A stretch of 64,000 bases of DNA, taken from assembly GCF_002775205.1 (NCBI RefSeq), contig NC_036457.1:2455001-2519000 (forward strand), in the 5' to 3' direction. Within the stretch, counting starts at the first letter, position 1. Each line of letters opens with the position of its first letter. This DNA is from Xiphophorus maculatus. Lineage: Eukaryota > Chordata > Actinopteri > Cyprinodontiformes > Poeciliidae. Under the pieces are notes generated by a model. The model was not told where the DNA came from. It searched no databases and worked only from the letters and a program-made list of their open reading frames with translations. The position numbers were made by a program, and so were the translations under genes. This document shows positions 61,001 through 64,000 of this stretch, one piece after another.

Positions 61001-63759
61001 CCAAGCAAAGACCTTAGGCCTGACATTTAAAGACTTTTTATGACTTTCTAATAACTTGTTGTTTGCTTCATACATTCATCTGAAAGCCCCAAAATTCCTC
61101 AAGATTTTCACCGATGTTTAATTAAACTTGTTCTGATTCCGAGCCACAGGAAGGCGTTCGTCTCTTCTTTGTCTAGTGGCTGTTCTGGCGTTTGAAGCAG
61201 GTTGATCAAAGTGCCTCTGACAGCCTTTTTTTTTTTTTTTAAACTTATCAGAACTTGAAATTCTTGGCAGCCTTCACTTCTCCTGAGTTTTGACCCTTCA
61301 GATTTTTGATTCAGGCCGGATCCAAAGTTGAACACCTTTTTTTTTTTAGATCAACTTTGCAATGCTGAGCTTTGAGGAAGCTAATCACAATGCTAACAGG
61401 ATTAGCAGGTCTGCTGCTGATCGGAGTAAACTTGAACAAAAGGACAGAGGAACCAGCTTTTCTACAACAATCGCAGGTTTTGGTGTTAACCACATAAATT
61501 ACCGTTAATGTAATACTTGGCCTTGTCAGAGGAGCCAATCTTGCGCCTGTAGTCTGCGTTCAGCTGCACCTGGCAGATGTTTGCACCAAGGCACTTCGGC
61601 AGGGAGTTGTTGGTGATGCCGGACAGCTGGATGTGGTAGATGTAACGGTCGCCGTTGGTACGGATGTCGCCAGATGCCTGATGTGGTCTGACAGAAATAA
61701 ATAGTTTGCACATTTAATTTTGGGCTGAAACTAATGATTGTTTTAGAATTTGATTAATCGGATAAAAACAATTGGAACTTTTCACTGATTTTTCATCTAA
61801 TTCTTTTTTAAACAGTATTAAAAATTCATAAAAAGATGCAATAAACAATTGAATTTCTTTACTAAATAAGAAAATAAACATGTAATTGCATAAAATAAAA
61901 TAACATTTCGGTATTCCCTTAGTGCACATTTGATGCTAAAAATACTTCAATTTAATTTATTTATATGGCACCAATTGGTGCCATCAATCATCAACATGTG
62001 AAAAGCTTTCTGCTTGACTCATTCAAACAGTGTGAAGCTCTGTTGATTAACTTTTGGATTCACTAATTAATAATTTGATAGAAAAGATGCTTCATAAGAG
62101 ATTTTTTTAAACTAAATTTAAACCAGATGAAGTTAAAACAGTGCCACTCGAAATGTTTATAGCTTTGGCTTAATTACCGCTCTGACTATTATTCTCTCAG
62201 TAAACGCATTTTATAAGTCTGTATACGCCACTTAACGATTAATTGATTACCAATTGGTTGACAATGATTTCAGTAATCAATTAATCACGATAATTTCAGA
62301 TTTTACAATAAAACTATCAATTCAGAGCAGATTTTTGAGGTTATCCTAATTAGTTTGGTGAAGATGAAAAAGTTCTTGAATGAAAACTTGGACTGTTAAA
62401 CTTTTGTCTCTGTTGTACAGCAGGTTGGTTCCTGTAATATTATAAACATTAATATGACACTGTATGGGTTACCTGGTGTAGAGTTCTCCCAGATTCAGAC
62501 TGGTTCCGGTGTCGGGAACCTTTATCATCCCGTTCTCGATATGGACCTCCTGCGGCTTCACAGCGCAGGCCAGGCGAGTCTCCCAGCCAATCACAAACTC
62601 ACAGGTCGCCATGTCGACCCTGTTCCACGCACAGAACAGGAACCATCATGGAGGACTTCACTGACTCGCATTCACATTTACACTGAATAAAGACGAAACC
62701 TCAGACACGGCGGGAAATATCAGGTGAAAGTGAAACTTTATGAGGAAATTATTCAGTTTTAGCTAATAAACATCCTAAAAATGAAATATGAGATAAATCC
62801 TGAGCTAGAGAGAAGAGAGAGTTTATTTTATAATGTTCATAAACACTTTAATGCAAAGGATTAGAGTCAAGGAAGGAGAAGAAAGGAAAGAAGGAAAAAA
62901 GAAGACATTTTACAGACGAAAAAGAAACCAGAAAAGGGGAGGATATGAAATATTTTAAAGATAAAGAGAAAGAAACACAGAAAGAAAGAAAAGAGAGAAA
63001 GGAAAAAGACAGAAAGCAATAAGGAAACCAATAAAGGAAGAAGTCAGGATAGGAAAAATGCAGGAAACAGAATGACACAAAAAAGGAGAGAATAAGAAAA
63101 TGAGTCTGTGTGTGAGGAAGAGATGAAAGTCATGAAGAAGGAAGGAAATATTTTCTAGATTTCTACAGATGTGGAAATCACTGCCTGCAGCATCACATGT
63201 GGAAGCTAAGATAGCATAACTGATTTGAACAAATCAGCCCCTTAATGTCCCAAAACAAAAATATCTTCCTTTAGATAATGAATTAGTGTAACATGTCTGA
63301 CAATTTTCCAGGTGAAACATGTAAGATCTGTGTTTGTTGCGTTTTACCTGAGGAGTGACGGGTGACCCACAGTGGAGCCGCAGCTCAGCTGGATCACCGT
63401 TTTGGCCTTCAAACTGTTACCGCACACATCGTCTCCGTCTGAATAGTTCACGTTTATCTTTCCACCTGTGGAGGAACGCAAACCTGATGAAGAGGCTTGA
63501 CATTTACAAAACAACTGGAAGGCAAAACTTTAGAAAACAGCAGAACCTGTGGTTCGAAAACTACTTTTAAAATGTTTCCGTTGGGGGAAAATATTTCCTG
63601 TTATAATCTGTGCATTTCCTACCAGTGTAGCTCATTTTCTGGGTGTAAGCCCAACCCAGGGTCTGAGTCTGTCCGGATTTGGAGTGTCGACACACCGTCG
63701 CCCCCGTTGGACAGCTGGTCAGCCCACCATAGATTCCCTGACACAGGTTGAAGTAATAC
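58023..63759 (-). CDS. igf2r: Cation-independent mannose 6-phosphate / IGF2 receptor, 3' part
   Basis: Type I sorting receptor carrying mannose-6-phosphate-tagged enzymes from Golgi and cell surface to endosomes. Nine exons are inside the window (transcript order): 63623-63759, 63348-63465, 62473-62619, 61503-61687, 60805-60991, 60596-60733, 59423-59492, 59083-59349, 58023-58145, encoding about the last 457 residues; the N-terminal part continues beyond the right edge. The luminal part has the Cys-rich CIMR repeat pattern ([49 protein letters not shown]). One transmembrane segment follows ([20 protein letters not shown]). The tail has the AP-2 endocytosis motif [16 protein letters not shown], the CK2-type cluster DDDSEDEV and the GGA-binding acidic dileucine end [11 protein letters not shown]. 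Phases at all joins agree. The tail resembles the mammalian one motif for motif. Confidence 0.96.
58635..58845 (+). mobile_element. tRNA-derived SINE, copy 2, in the last igf2r intron
   Basis: 'gtggtggcgtagcggttagc' and 'ggttcgactcccggaccc' give the pol III boxes. The body and A-rich tail match 27,557-27,762 closely, implying recent activity. It is antisense to igf2r. Confidence 0.85.
59537..60430. repeat. Dispersed repeat family B in igf2r intron, with insertion
   Basis: Begins ggctgatttcacaccccaac, with 'cccctccttgcctgtagggg', 'tatttacccagaattccctg' and 'acattcacacctacagaaca'. It is longer than other copies because unrelated sequence (about 59,720-60,240) interrupts it. Confidence 0.55.
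62868..63110. repeat. Polypurine (GAAA/GGAA)n tract in igf2r intron
   Basis: About 240 bases almost without pyrimidines on the plus strand (ggaaggagaagaaaggaaag and similar). Such tracts can form triplex structures. No coding meaning: the 76-residue open frame on the other strand is low-complexity Phe/Ser. Confidence 0.85.
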
Positions 63760-64000
63760 CTGCAGGAAGGGATCCACATTTATAGAGTCAATGTTGCTAA
63801 ACGCACCATTAATCACTCAGGCTTAAAACATTTAAGAATGTATTTTGAATCATAAAAAAATCTAAGGAAGTTAGCTTCAGCCTTTGTTTAAATCTGGATT
63901 TACCGCATCTGCCTTCTTCTGTTGCAAAATTATGGCATCAAATTTTGAAATGCAACATGGCCGCTTGTGACTGCAGATCGGATATGATGTAGTTCTACAT

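Overview
The window is AT-rich vertebrate nuclear DNA with small exons, long introns and many dispersed repeats. It comes from a teleost fish, probably a percomorph: the gene set, the tRNA-headed SINEs and the Tc1/mariner MITEs are all fish-like. The species cannot be named from the sequence. The genes form the fish version of the mammalian IGF2R - SLC22A1/2/3 - (LPA) - PLG block, here PLG(+) - vWA gene(+) - SLC22A(-) - SLC22A(-) - IGF2R(-).

Layout. 1-13,600 is almost gene-free. It holds dispersed repeats and one orphan terminal exon with poly(A) signals on the minus strand (3,690-3,754, unidentified). 13,785-26,708 is a complete 19-exon plasminogen gene: signal peptide, PAN/apple domain, five kringles, and a trypsin domain with intact activation site and catalytic triad (796 aa). 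29,029-33,387 is a small secreted single-vWA-domain gene. Its promoter and signal-peptide exon are clearly copies of those of the neighbouring plasminogen gene, while its body is a collagen XII/XIV-type von Willebrand A domain with an intact MIDAS. 33,390-38,400 is a degenerate satellite-like tract with several inserted transposons. 38,412-46,547 and 47,750-54,167 are two tandem organic cation transporter genes (SLC22A2/A3 type, 549 and 558 aa). Their exon lengths are identical except for the last exon and an extra intron that splits exon 1 in the plg-proximal copy. 58,023-63,759 is the 3' part of igf2r: the end of the luminal repeats, the transmembrane segment and the sorting tail.

Main point of interest: the plasminogen-leader/vWA chimera. 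It lies between PLG and the SLC22A genes, the interval where primates carry LPA, itself a plasminogen derivative. It combines what looks like a borrowed plasminogen promoter and signal peptide with an unrelated adhesion domain, and shows further internal duplications (a second copy of its exon 2 used as a possible last exon, and a degenerate copy of exon 5). Coordinates of all multi-exon genes were derived by eye from splice sites, reading-frame phase and homology, not from transcripts.
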